From contig JAECYW010000015.1 of the NCBI GenBank assembly GCA_023014335.1, positions 248,001 through 312,000 of the forward strand: DNA of 64,000 bases. The letters run 5' to 3'. The position numbers and the translations under genes were made by a program. Below the pieces are notes generated by a model. The model worked only from the letters and a program-made list of their open reading frames with translations, had not been told where the DNA came from and ran no database searches. Position 1 is the first letter of the stretch, and each line of letters begins with the position of its first letter. This stretch comes from Galerina marginata (lineage: Eukaryota; Basidiomycota; Agaricomycetes; Agaricales; Galerinaceae). Of the stretch, positions 22,924 through 33,659 are shown piece by piece.

Positions 22924-24883
22924 ATGTCGCTTTCCTACTACAAGGAAATAATTTTCGATTTGGTCGGCCTTGGTTTCGGCCCAGCGAACATTGCCGTAGC
23001 TGGCGCTTTGACCGAACAATGGGAAGACCCAACGGTTCGTCCTGACCCATTCCTCACGCACTCTGGTCGATACTTACTGACAGGTCTTATCCCACAGATC
23101 TCTGCCCCATATCCCGTGAAAAAGGCTCTTTTCATCGAGAAGCATAAAAGCTTTCAATGGCATCCCGACATGCTACTTCCCGATGCTAGAATGCAGATAA
23201 GGTCAGCGGCCATTTAAAGTGAAGCGAAAATATAAACTTACGATGAGCTTGCGTGTATATAGCTTCATGAAAGATCTCGCTACCTTGCGAAATCCAAAGT
23301 CGCCGTATACGTTCTTGTCGTACCTTCACAGCCAAGGTCGTCTTGTGTCCTTCATTAACCGAGCCTCCACTATACCCACTCGGAAAGAGTACTCTGACTA
23401 TCTTTCGTGGGCGGCTTGTCGGGTTCAGGAAAAAGGGGTGAACGTCTTGTACGGTCATGAAGTTGTAGGGATTAGCAGCGCAACGGACGACACTGTTGCT
23501 ATTCGTTGTAGAAACCTCTTGACCGGAGAAGAAGACATCGTAAAATCCAGTAAGCGTCGACAGTCATTGGAATCGAGGTGTTACTAAAGAAATTATAGGA
23601 AATATTATCATTTCACCAGGTGGATGTCCTCGGATTCCACCAGTGTTGTCGTCAGTGGTTACGCATCCGCATATCGTCCATAGCTCGTCGTACGCGACGT
23701 CGATCTCCAAAATACTTGGCACCCTCTCAGGAGCTTCGCGAGACCTTCGTCTGGCTGTCATTGGGTCTGGTCAGTCAGCAGCCGAGGTTACGATGGATCT
23801 ACGCCGGCGCTTAAGCAACGTTCCATCAGTCAGTCGGCATCAGGTCGACATGCTGATACGCAAAGGTGCCTTAAAACCAAGCGACGACTCACCATTTGCA
23901 AATGAAATATTTGACCCAGCCGGTAAGCAGCCTTCGGCTTTCCAAGAACGAAGATATTTGAATAATCCGCAATGACTAGCGACGGACACTTGGTATTCTC
24001 TGTCAACAGTCCAACGAGACATGAGGCTCGCAGAATACAAACTCACCAATTATGGGGTCGTAAACTCTCGCACATTAAAAGCTGTGCGCACCACCTCTTT
24101 TTGAGCAATTTTTTTTTCTAATAAAGTGTGCAATTTCAGCTCTATGAAATCATTTATGACCAAAGTCTCGATTCAGGAATTGCTCACCGGCTAGGCAATG
24201 TCATGGATCATTCGGAACCGTTTATCAACGTCAGACCTTATACTTTTATCACATCAGTCAAATTCGAGAACGAAGACACAGCCAGTACGCCATTAGGCCT
24301 TCTTCTTTCTCCAGAAAATATTCCAACGAACAACGAAGGCGTGCCACGATTCTCGATAGCCACCCGGAACATCGTCAGTCTCGAGACCGCAGAGCAGCAC
24401 TACGACGCAATCGTCTACGCGACAGGTTATGAACGTTCTTCATGGGTTACTCTCTTGAGAAATTCCGACATAGCCCGTCATTTTGGCCTCAGTTCACTGT
24501 CGACCGACGTCCGTTTGATGCCATTGTCTGAGGATGTGGAACTGCCACAACCTAGCCCATTCAGCACCATGCAATCCCATTGTGGCGCATCCTCGCCCTC
24601 TACAATCAGTAGCGCCAACAGCAGTCCTCCTACATCGCCAGATATGGGTAGTTTCTCTTCTCAAATGGACAAGGGCCCACGCTGCGAAGAGGTCTACATT
24701 TCGCGCAATTATCGTCTGATTCCATCTGCCGGGAAGACGGACGGGGAGGAATACGGCCAGTTCACTCCAAGAATCTATTTGCAAGGCGTTGAGGAGAGAA
24801 CACACGGGTTAAGCGATACGTTGTTGAGCGTAATTGGTGTTCGAGCAGGAGAGGTCATTAGAGATCTGACGTTTGGTGCTTAA
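22924..24883 (+). CDS. L-ornithine N5-monooxygenase (siderophore biosynthesis)
   Basis: Exons 22924-23034, 23098-23201, 23263-23549, 23599-23922, 23980-24083 and 24140-24883 join in frame to 557 residues. The N-terminus has the FAD-binding loop VGLGFGPANIAVAGAL, then FIEKHKSFQWHPDMLLPDAR and SFMKDLATLRNP, all hallmarks of SidA/PvdA enzymes. The NADPH site is LAVIGSGQSAAEV and the late ATGYE motif is VYATGYERSSW. The family hydroxylates the side-chain amine of ornithine, the first committed step to hydroxamate siderophores, using FAD, NADPH and oxygen. A Ser/Thr/Pro-rich insert (PSPFSTMQSHCGASSPSTIS and beyond) precedes the conserved end YLQGVEERTHGLSDTLLS. No NRPS or acyltransferase is visible nearby. 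Iron control is expected from the family but not shown. Confidence 0.92.
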
Positions 24884-25439
24884 GCTTTCAAGTTTGAGTA
24901 TAAACTAGCAGGGTACCCGTGCTCCGCACGGTGAGAGTTGCTTTCATCGAAGAAATATCGTCCAATAATAAGCATCCAGTGTAACACATAAATGCATAAA
25001 CCCCGCCCCCCCCCCCAAGAAAAAATCTTACTATGCTTTGCAGATGCCGATGACTCGCCGACGGACTTTTCGCGAGACAGGAAACCATGAGAAGCGCTAT
25101 TCAAAGTGGTCTGATGCAGAAGTTGTGTAATACATTGCATCTAGGCAAGATACCTGTGCTTGAATTCAGAATACGGATCCGTCGAATAACGCTACGGCAG
25201 TTCTTTGAGATCCTGCCATTCAAGAATTAGTACGCAGAATTATTGTCGTAGGTGATCCAAGTCGAGGATGCCTCTGAAGGGAATAATTCCAGACAGCACT
25301 ACAATGATAAATGATTATTGTGAGCCGAGATGTGCATTGCAGCAGGAATTATTTTTGCTTACAGATTTGATGATCCGGAGTGAAAGGCGGAAAACCTTTG
25401 GTGCCAAGATTGCCGGGGGACGCGTAACAGAGCTCCCCG
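24884..25439. other. Intergenic
   Basis: 3' flank of the monooxygenase gene and left flank of the MITE. A short imperfect palindrome CCGTGCTCCGCACGG lies at 24918-24932, resembling ends of some fungal elements, but no partner end was found. A run of ten C residues lies near 25007-25016. Confidence 0.4.
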
Positions 25440-25447
25440 AGGCGGAG

Positions 25448-26065
25448 TAGTGATGTGCCGGCTCGGGCTTGGCCCGAAAGCCCCGGCTTTGGCCTGGCTT
25501 GAGGCGGCTCAGGCTTGACCAAAGTATGAGCCGGGCCAAAAGCCAAAACTCGGGCTTGGCCTGGCCTGGCTTTGGCCTGAGCCGGGGCTTTTGGCAGATA
25601 TGTTCTATTTCACGAATAATTACCTCAAAACCTTTTTAATTAGTCACCTATATGTCTAATCAAACATATTTACACTACTCTATTGACTTTTAAGTGTAAA
25701 TGAGGCAGTATTGACGTGAATCGAGCGCGAAGAACAGATTTGAAAAATTTTGATCGCAATTAAAACTCCGATGGAGCTCACCGAGCAGTGGCGCGGTTAT
25801 CCGTGAGCGACCCCGGAACTGAGTTTGAATGTAACTTGAAGTGCAAACCTTTGCGGAAACGTTAAAAATATGCTCTGACACGCTCAATTCGAGAGAAATA
25901 TCTAAGGTACAAAAGCCAGGGCCCAGGCCCTGGCTTTTGGCTTTCCAAAACGCTGAGCCGGGCCAAAAGCCCCTTCAGGCCAACCTTTGGGCCCGGGCTT
26001 GGCCCGGCTTTTTTTGGCCTGGCTTGGCCCGGCTTCTGGCCTGAGGCCGGAGCCGGCACATCACT
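25448..26065. mobile_element. hAT-type MITE, 618 bp
   Basis: The left end TAGTGATGTGCCGGCTC (from 25448) is matched by the inverted right end GAGCCGGCACATCACT (to 26065). Flanking 8-bp target duplications are AGGCGGAG (25440-25447) and AGGCGGAA (26066-26073), one mismatch. Both subterminal regions are packed with GGCTTGGCC/GCCGGGCC/AAAGCC words in opposite orientation, so the ends could fold on each other; the middle is AT-rich and codes for nothing. Target-site length and TAGTG-type ends fit the hAT superfamily. The element lacks a transposase and must have moved in trans. Confidence 0.85.
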
Positions 26066-26073
26066 AGGCGGAA

Positions 26074-27269
26074 TAATGGGTATTCGGCCAGCAACCAGGG
26101 TTCCAGTATAAATTATATTAACCTAACCACCAAAAGAGTTTGGAGTCAATAACGGTCGCCCAAACCGTCGCCTCGATTCGGAGACACACTGAGATTGTGG
26201 GAAGGCTAGTGGAGGATTGAGGTCGTCTTCCAGAGAGGAAGCCGAAGTTAAGGGACAGATCGGAGACGCAGAAACTTAAAAGATGAACTTTTGAGAAACA
26301 ACAGAGACATAAGTTGACTTGGCAGTTAACATGGTAGAGAAGGAGTATCAGGCAGACCCCAGTAGTCTAGTTCTAGCCAAAGCTGAGACAGCGAAGCATG
26401 AGAAACGCGGCGAGCAATGCGGTACGCAATGGCAGTTCGCAACCTCGTTCAACTTGGCTCATCTACAACAGGACTGCACTGCCACTGATGGCATTTCCAT
26501 ATCTAATCTACAGCCAGAGGTCACTACCCGCCTCTACCCAGCTACCCGCTAAGATATGTGCCAGAGCTCGTTACTACAATGGCACTGAGATGAAGCAAGT
26601 TAAGAAAATGCGAAGATCTTAAAACACATGACTTAAGCCCGATTTCAAACTTATGTGCCAGACAACTTCAAGACTTGTCCCGGTCAAAGTCGAAACCTTT
26701 GTTGCTTTGTATATGTAGATAGGACCGTGACGAATATAGACATTTTCGCACTGGACAAGCTGAGGGGTGGAACAGATCTACGTGGTCTGGGATCTGCGTC
26801 GTAGTCATTTAAAATCAAATTTGACCATTAAAACGTTAAATAGGGCGGCACTAGACGAGGCCGCATATTGATAAATGCACTGTGCGTTGCAGAAGTAAAT
26901 TTAGAGTTAAAAAATATCTCTGCGGAGTAACAACGATCATCGACGGCCAGAAACAACAAAAAGAGAGGACGAAGGGTAAGGAAGTACTACTACTAACGAG
27001 GGGAAAGGAGGGCTTAAGAAAGAACGTGGACAGCATTCATCTAGCGAGCAAGATAAGCAGTGCATGAGTTGTGGCGATAGACATATCCTGCTCAGGGCCA
27101 TATAGGTGAATCTCGGAATGAGGCATCGAGCACTGAACTTGGCGTTGGGTTGCAAAATCTTCCACAACTTGTCCACAACTATGCCATTCGAGTATTTTGT
27201 GGAAAATAGAGACAAAATAATGAATAAAGGATAGTAGCACAGCGGAAAAATATAGGACTGGCAATCCTG
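26074..27269. other. Intergenic, possible decayed repeat; 3' flank of cupredoxin gene
   Basis: About 1.2 kb without a supported gene. Only short frames (up to 77 codons) occur. The part from about 27100 to 27269 is the conserved 3' flank of the minus-strand cupredoxin gene: its minus-strand reading (GTGCTACTATCCTTTATTC) recurs after the copy at 55-56.5 kb. The remainder looks like old repeat debris, without identifiable ends. Confidence 0.35.
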
Positions 27270-28519
27270 TCAGCCAGATGTATATCTTGGGGGCACGTCT
27301 ACCACTCGCACATCGATACGTTCACCAGTTGGCACCATACGGATCCCACTATCTTCATGCATCACCATTCTTGGACTGATGTCGGTATTGGAAGGCGGAG
27401 GTCGCTTGGTAGTGTGGTATGGTGTGTGGTATGGTATGGAGCGGAAGGGTACGACAATTGGAAAGTTTGGTTCGGCGGCCAAATCCAAATCGATCCTTCT
27501 GTATGACCTTTTCCTTCGCTGCTGATAAATGCAAGCAGCGATAGCAAGTGCGATTAGCACCGAACCGCCCACAGTTCCCCCTACAATGGGGCCGATATTT
27601 TTTGACTTATTCGTACTCGTTCCATTTGAATCGTCAGAAGTAGGTGAGGGGTCAGAGGTTGTCAGAGTTGAGTCCACAAATATTGGTGACCCTGACGATG
27701 TGGTAGGAGCTGTACTATCGTTCGGAGGTGCACTCGTGCTACTACTGGAGAAGGAGTTGCTGCTGGTCGTAGGGTTTACTAGGCCGATTTGGCCACCACC
27801 AGCTTTAGCGGTAGCCTGAACGTGCAAAATTTCAGTCATCTTGGACCTAGTGCGTATATAGGACTCACTTGAAATTGAGCAAAGGTTTGACCGGCTGGTG
27901 CGTTAACAGAGAAGACCATCCCATGGTTGCAGTGGCTGGCGAAGTCAGGGCATGAGGAAAATAGAAGTATAGTATAAGCAGAAGTCTTACTTCACAGGGT
28001 TGATTTGAGCGCAGAAGAACCAAAGAGGGGTTGTCGAGTCCTTGACCGTGATCGGCCATTGAGGAAGTCCTACTTCTGTAGCATTAGCAGCAATGGGCCG
28101 GAAGCCAGAGTCAGCACCGAGAGAAGGTGCTGTTCGACGGGTACATGGCTGGGCAAAGGTCGATTGAGTGACCGACTGAAGCTCGCCATAGATATATCAG
28201 TACAGTAACTTGCGCTGACAACAACAAAGAAAAGGACTAACGTGGTTCTTTGCGTGACTGAATACTAATGAGCAAGTTAGTTTCCGGGAGGCGGCGAAAA
28301 TAGAACCCACAATTCGAATACAACTGTATCGCCAACCCCAGCGACGATGTCTGTCGGATCAAAAGCCAGCTATTGAACAACTAACATCATAAGGCGAACA
28401 CGATCTCGAGAACACTGACGTACAGCACTGTCATAGCCGACCTTAATAAGGAATTGGACAGCATGGGCAGTATCCGCGAGAAGGAGAGCGACTGCTATTA
28501 CTACGACCGAGGAATGCAT
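27270..28519 (-). CDS. Membrane-anchored cupredoxin protein, copy D
   Basis: The gene starts MHSSVVVIAVALLLADTAHA, a signal peptide, at 28519. The cupredoxin domain follows: FDPTDIVAGVGDTVVFEF, then AKNHSVTQSTFAQPC, and WFFCAQINPVSHCNHGM, giving the His, Cys, His and Met of a type 1 copper site. A Ser/Thr-rich stalk (about 70 residues) leads to one membrane segment (GPIVGGTVGGSVLIALAIAA) and a basic stop-transfer QQRRKRSYRR. The cytosolic tail has VDVPPRYTSG at its end. The copper-ligand His is encoded on a 16-nt microexon (28242-28257). Paralogs A, B and C lie on the plus strand at 46-56.5 kb. The promoter also matches theirs (TATA at 28727-28732). Likely a surface copper protein or sensor; its role is unknown. 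Confidence 0.85.
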
Positions 28520-29399
28520 GTTCCTTCCCGCGTGTTCAAGAGCCGGAAGTTTTGACAGGAGAGGACTGGAGCCAACTTGAAAGCCGACACAGTCGAGGTG
28601 AAAAGGATGCCAAAAAAGACCAGGGCTGGGAGGCCTTCGAAAATCCCAAGAAAAAGAGCTGTGGAGAGCCTGCTCTCAGACAGCTAGTAACAAGAGAAAG
28701 TGTGGGTTGACACGAGTCATGTCCTTTTTATATGTTCTGGCCAGATCTTTTTCCTGGGCGGGTCATTCAAAATTAAATGTCGGTGGGCAAATCGTAGTCC
28801 CAGAAATAAACCGTGAGCGGCATCTGCAAGTTATCAACAAAATTCGAAGTATCAAAAACATTGACATGCACTGGCTTTGGGACAGGGCAACAACAACATC
28901 ATCATTGACAGCACTTAAAGTCAAACTCCACGGTCTATCATCTGCAGTCTACGCAGAGCTTTGTCGGTGAACCTCCGCCACTCGCCTCGCACTCTAATGT
29001 GCTGGCCGGTGGGGTTTTTTCTCGAAGCGAAGTATTGGTAGGACCAGTCCTGAAAAATTGTGGCCATGTCGAGTTAGGACGATAGAAACTATACCAGTTG
29101 ATGGAAGGAAGAAAACAGATGGGGAGAGTTCGAACAAAACCACAGCCCCATAACCCCGGAGTCGACGTTGCCGTGGCTGTTAACGGCCAGCACTATATCC
29201 CAACGTAACCTCTGAGCCATACATGTACGGTTGACTTATTGTACATAGGTGACCGGGCTGGCTGGCTAGCTGAGAGCGTCCATGGGTAGGTAAGGTAGAG
29301 TAGGTACTAAGTACATTCAAGGGCGCACGGGGATCGAAAAAAAAATATCCGGAATAACTATCTTACATAATCAAGAACAGCTCTAGAGTCTACGTTCAT
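28520..29399. other. Promoter of cupredoxin copy D and intergenic
   Basis: Plus positions 28530-28735 are the conserved promoter of copy D; read on the minus strand, TATATAAAAAGGACATG and GAGAGCAGGCTCTCCA recur upstream of copies A-C. The remainder to 29399 shows no gene. Confidence 0.6.
28727..28732 (-). promoter_or_regulatory. TATA box of cupredoxin copy D
   Basis: TATAAA on the minus strand, 208 nt upstream of the ATG, in a block (ATATAAAAAGGACATG) shared with copies B and C. Confidence 0.6.
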
Positions 29400-29414
29400 G
29401 TTGCGTTCATGTCG

Positions 29415-29975
29415 ACCACAACTACTGTAGCTCGTCTCATGGAAGGTCTTGATATATCTTGACGCCTCGTTTGCGGGGTATGGTAGTGGCCTGAACCTAG
29501 ATACTGCAGCGACTATCGAGAGACGAAGAGTTTTCTTAGCTAAGAAGGCGAAAGAATATCACCATGAATTGGAAACTGTCCCATATTGGTGAGTTCTAGT
29601 TCATTGAACCCCAGTGCAAAACCCACCTTCTATAAATCATGGATTATCCCAGTCAATAGCCAGAGAAACCGCTCGAAATTTGGCTACCATCAGCCAGTTA
29701 CCCGCACAGAGAGGAAAATTAGGCAAGCAAACTAGAAGAGATCAAGGAGAAACGAACCAAACTCAAGGCATTCCATAGACTTTCACCGGTACTCCGCCTT
29801 CTGTCGTTTCGATATTCGAGCTCGATTCCTTTCCGTTATGAAAGAGCCTTGAAGTGGCGCGGCATGACTTTCGTGTTGCCCCGGGCCCTCACAGACAGAC
29901 GGAACTATTCAGCTTTGAGAGCGGCTTTTAGAAGGGATGATAGATGGGGTTGCTTGAACGGTGATCCATTTCTTC
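29415..29975 (+). pseudogene. Decayed copy of the coiled-coil (HAUS1-like) gene
   Basis: The stretch follows the gene at 20564-21466 with many indels and stops. It starts GTCTTGATAT...CCTCGTTTGC, equivalent to the end of parent exon 1. It then lacks the middle (parent about 20725-20995) and resumes at ACTGCAGCGACTATCGAGAG. It continues through GGTGAGTTCTAGTTC, AGAAACCGCTCGAAAT, ATCAAGGAGAAACGAACCAA and the parent's last intron and exon (CTATGAAAGAGCC onward). Introns are kept, so this arose by DNA duplication, not by retroposition. No frame is open throughout. Confidence 0.85.
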
Positions 29976-31049
29976 AAACTTCATCCTTCATCCTCACAAC
30001 CTTCCACATAGACGAAAAGTCGACTGCAGGAAACAACCTCCGATGTATGCAGCCATTTGCTCACGCGAATATTCGTTAATTATTCGTGGAAGGCTTGCCA
30101 ACATTCCATTAGCCACACCTGACTCCTGCCAAGAAATCGGGGCATGGTAAAATGAACCGATGACTCCCCATGGTACGTTTTCGCGAAATAAACAACGACG
30201 ACTCGGCAAAGAAGTTCCATGAGAAACCACATCCAAGGCTTGAATCTTCCAGCAAACATTATGTTGGCAATGAAGAATACTCGTCGCGATCTCGGTGTGC
30301 CTTCCAAACATATATGTATGTACGACCTTCTCTTCAGGCGACGCTAAACGCTCTCATGGTATAAATGCACCTTATTCAGGTGACCTGAGATTACGGAGAT
30401 ATTTGACTCGGACTTAAAGCCTCCTTGCCCTCCATCAGAAGGCAATCACAACACGCTGTCGCAAGATTATACAGTGTCTTCGAGGTCGGAAATAGTTCTG
30501 GAATGACCTAGGGTCCTAGATCGTCTCTCCTGCACTTCTGGCTGCTTATGTCGCTTAATCGACGATGTCCTGTCAACTCCTTCCCAAGATTTTCTGGCCT
30601 CGGGCATTTTTCGCATCTTCTGTGTGACCAGGTCAGCGCAGAAGATGTCGCAACTTGGCGTATTCTGAGACTTAGGACTCAGGTCCTAAGCCTCCTCTCT
30701 CTTGATACAGAATATGAAAGGTACAAAACACTACATTATGACGCGTTCTACATGTGATGGCCAAACTTTGGGATCTTATGAGCAGCCCTATCTTGTGACG
30801 ACTAGTCAACCCGCTCGCCCGCATCCAGTCTACCTTTCCCTGGCTTTTCTGAGGTATTACGCTACTTATTTATCTCTCCTCTCCGAAAATTATCCCGAAA
30901 TTTCATGGGGAAAGAAGGTTACCTCGTCAATCAGCAGTCGAATTTGTACTATTAAATGGGGTTCATAGAGAAGCGACGTCCCTTGTCGCCTAGTCTTCCC
31001 CCTTCCCTCTCTCTCTGCATTTCCGCTTGTCGGCCTTCTCGTTCACTCC
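29976..31049. other. Intergenic, promoter side of GH6 gene
   Basis: Several 60-105 codon frames occur on both strands but none has splice context, motifs or paralogs. A pyrimidine-rich leader (CTCTCTCTGCATTTCC) lies just before the GH6 start. Confidence 0.4.
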
Positions 31050-32379
31050 ATGCATCGCCTCAAGGTCCTTGCCTGCGCTTTGGCGCTCGCTCCTTCCGTT
31101 GTGCTCTCCGCTGCCCCAAAACCACCAGCTTCAGGAAATGACATCAATCCGTACCTCGGAAAGTCCGCCTTCGCCAATAAGGGATACGCCTCGAACTTAG
31201 ATGCGACTATTCAGTACTTCCTCAAGAAACTTGATTTCGTCAACGCGGCGAAGGCACGGACGGCGCAGAAAATTCCTACCTTTTCTTGGTTGGCAGACAG
31301 TGCCAGTGTAAGGAGCCTGTTACTGGTTCACGAATGAATTGGCGCTCATCTCGTTTTATATTCTAGGTCTCCGGTGTTAAGGACCTTGTTACCGATGCAC
31401 TGCTGGCCCAACCATTTTCGCGGAATAAACAAGTCGTTCAGCTTGTTGTGTATAACTTGCCTGATCGGGATTGCTCCGCCAAGGCCTCTGCTGGAGAATT
31501 TAGTCTTGCGGACGACGGTCTGAACAAATATAAAGGGTTCATTGACTGTAATTAATTTTTGATTTCTTTTTCACGAATTCCTTGCTCAATTGACTGTTTC
31601 CTATAGCCGTCGTGACCCAGCTTTCCACTGCAAATGCCAAAAAGCTCAGCTTTGTGGTTCTCCTCGAGCCTGACTCGCTTGCCAATGTCGTCACCAACCT
31701 TAATGTCGAGAAATGCGCCAATGCAGCCTCGGCTTACAAGCAAGGCATCTCATACGCGATTGCCAAACTGCAGCTTCCCAACGTCGCCATCTACCTCGAC
31801 GCCGGCCACGGTGGCTGGCTCGGGTGGGACTCGAATCTCGCACCCGCCGCCGCCGTCTTCGCCGAAGTCCTGCAAGGTGCGCAAAACATCACCGCTGGCG
31901 CAACCGTCCGTGGTCTAGCCACCAACGTATCCAACTACAACCAATACATCTCCCCTGTCCGGGAAAACTTCACGCAATTCTCGAACAGCTGGGACGAGTT
32001 CCACTATGTGAACTCGCTCACTCCATTCCTCCAGAGCGCAGGGTACCCCGCGCACTTCATCATCGATCAGGGACGCGCGGGTCAGGCTGGGGTGCGCACA
32101 GACTGGGGGCAGTGGTGTAACGTCAAAAACGCGGGCTTTGGGACGCGCCCGACGACGAGTCAAGCTCTGCTGAATAACACGTTTGTGGATGCGATAGTGT
32201 GGGTGAAGCCTGGGGGCGAGTCGGATGGGACGTCGGATTCGACCTCAGCGAGGTTCGATACGACATGTGTCGACGCTGTTGCACAGGTCCCGGCGCCGGA
32301 GGCGGGCTTGTGGTTTAATGCTTATACAGTTGGTTTGGTAAAAGGCGCGAACCCTCCGCTGGAGCCTACGTGGTTTTAA
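31050..32379 (+). CDS. GH6 cellobiohydrolase (Cel6A-like), no CBM
   Basis: Exons 31050-31307, 31367-31547 and 31607-32379 give 403 residues. It starts with a signal peptide (MHRLKVLACALALAPSVVLS) and goes directly into the catalytic domain: NPYLGKSAFANKGYA, LPDRDCSAKASAGE, VVLLEPDSLANVVTN (the acid catalyst Asp), IYLDAGHGGWLGW, FHYVNSLTPFL, HFIIDQGRAGQ and VWVKPGGESDGTSD (proposed base Asp kept). Cys residues of both conserved disulfides are present (RDC with EKC; QWCN with FDTTC). The enzyme releases cellobiose from the non-reducing ends of cellulose outside the cell. The family's usual N-terminal CBM1 and linker are absent, so it would bind crystalline cellulose weakly. Exon 3 is notably GC-rich. 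Confidence 0.95.
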
Positions 32380-33659
32380 CAAGGTTTGGATTAGATTTTT
32401 TCCTGGTAGAATTTATGTAGAAGAAAGCTAGGGTCGCAGGCCTTCTGTATACAGGCCCGATTGCCCATTTCGTGAGATTTGATGGATGAGATTTGATCAA
32501 ACAAAAATAGAACGCCAAGCTGAAATGATTTCGAATTCGACCATGACGCTGTACAGTATTTTGAAGGGTGTATGTTCCTGTTCGTAGCAGTCAGCTTCTG
32601 GAAAAGGCGAGAGCTCAAGCCTAAAGAGAAGGTATACTTGAGGTTAATTTAAACGACCATTGTAAGTATGATATGCTTTCTGTAAGGATATTATGTGAAT
32701 GGAGTGTTGATCTCTTGGACATTATATCCCCAGATTCCCCACAGGCTGATGCTGAGCCAAAGGAAATGTACTCACGGACCCATAGAATACAGAGAATCTT
32801 TTGTGTTTTGTCGCGCTTTGGGAAAGAAGCAGGAAATACACGATGACTCATGAGAGTCAGAAAAAAAGAAATTTGCATTAGTTAGGGTACTAATTTATAT
32901 TACGGTCTCAAAAAACCGCGTTCGTTGGATTATAATACTGCTCACATAGCATGCGTATACTTTTAAATGATTGCACTTCATCGTAAAACTCTTGCTATCG
33001 AATATTGAATATTAACTGACCACTGATCATACATCTCGTTTCGGCTGAGTACTTTTCGTCGAGCGATAATACGTCCCTAAAACCAGGTATATTTTGGGAT
33101 TAATTTAGAGCCAAATTCGAGGGAACACATTTTCGAACACGGTGTAAAGGTGGGTGGAAATTCGAAGTTCTGAATAAAGAGGGTGGATCTATTAGGACCA
33201 GTGGTTAATGCCAAACACTGACATGGCCTATTTTGGTGTTTCGTCAGTCTTTCCACCGTCGTCACCACCTCCACTGTCTAAATTTCTCCATGCTTTCATT
33301 ATAGGCTTTCATTATACCCCATCTCCGCCAAGTGGGTTCCATACCGAAAGCGTGCTCGATTTCCCGGCCTAATCGTCAGTAGGAAAGACCGTGAGTAATA
33401 ACATCTCCTTGCCGAATAAACCTGGTTGCATTGAATGCCGGCTCAAGCACAACCATCTATGTCTTTCCAACGTATACAGTTCCTTGGGTGAATTCCAGCC
33501 ACGCTTGTGGGAATCTGAACCGCTCTCTATCTCTCCCGACCGCATCATTTGGTTCTTCAGAATTTGGTCCGGAAGGCGCGACGTGGTGACAAACCCATTG
33601 CGTCGGGTTCCACGTTATAGCTTCGTTTTTGCACCGAGTTCATACTCCCTCATCCCAGG
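32380..33659. other. Intergenic, promoter side of Rgp1
   Basis: About 1.3 kb, AT-rich in the middle, without a convincing gene. The 90-codon frame at 33391 overlaps the Rgp1 leader and is probably a chance frame. Confidence 0.4.

Noticed and set aside
24905..24935. Palindromic GTGCTCCGCAC after the monooxygenase as a transposon end
   Set aside because: No inverted partner or target duplication was found within the window.
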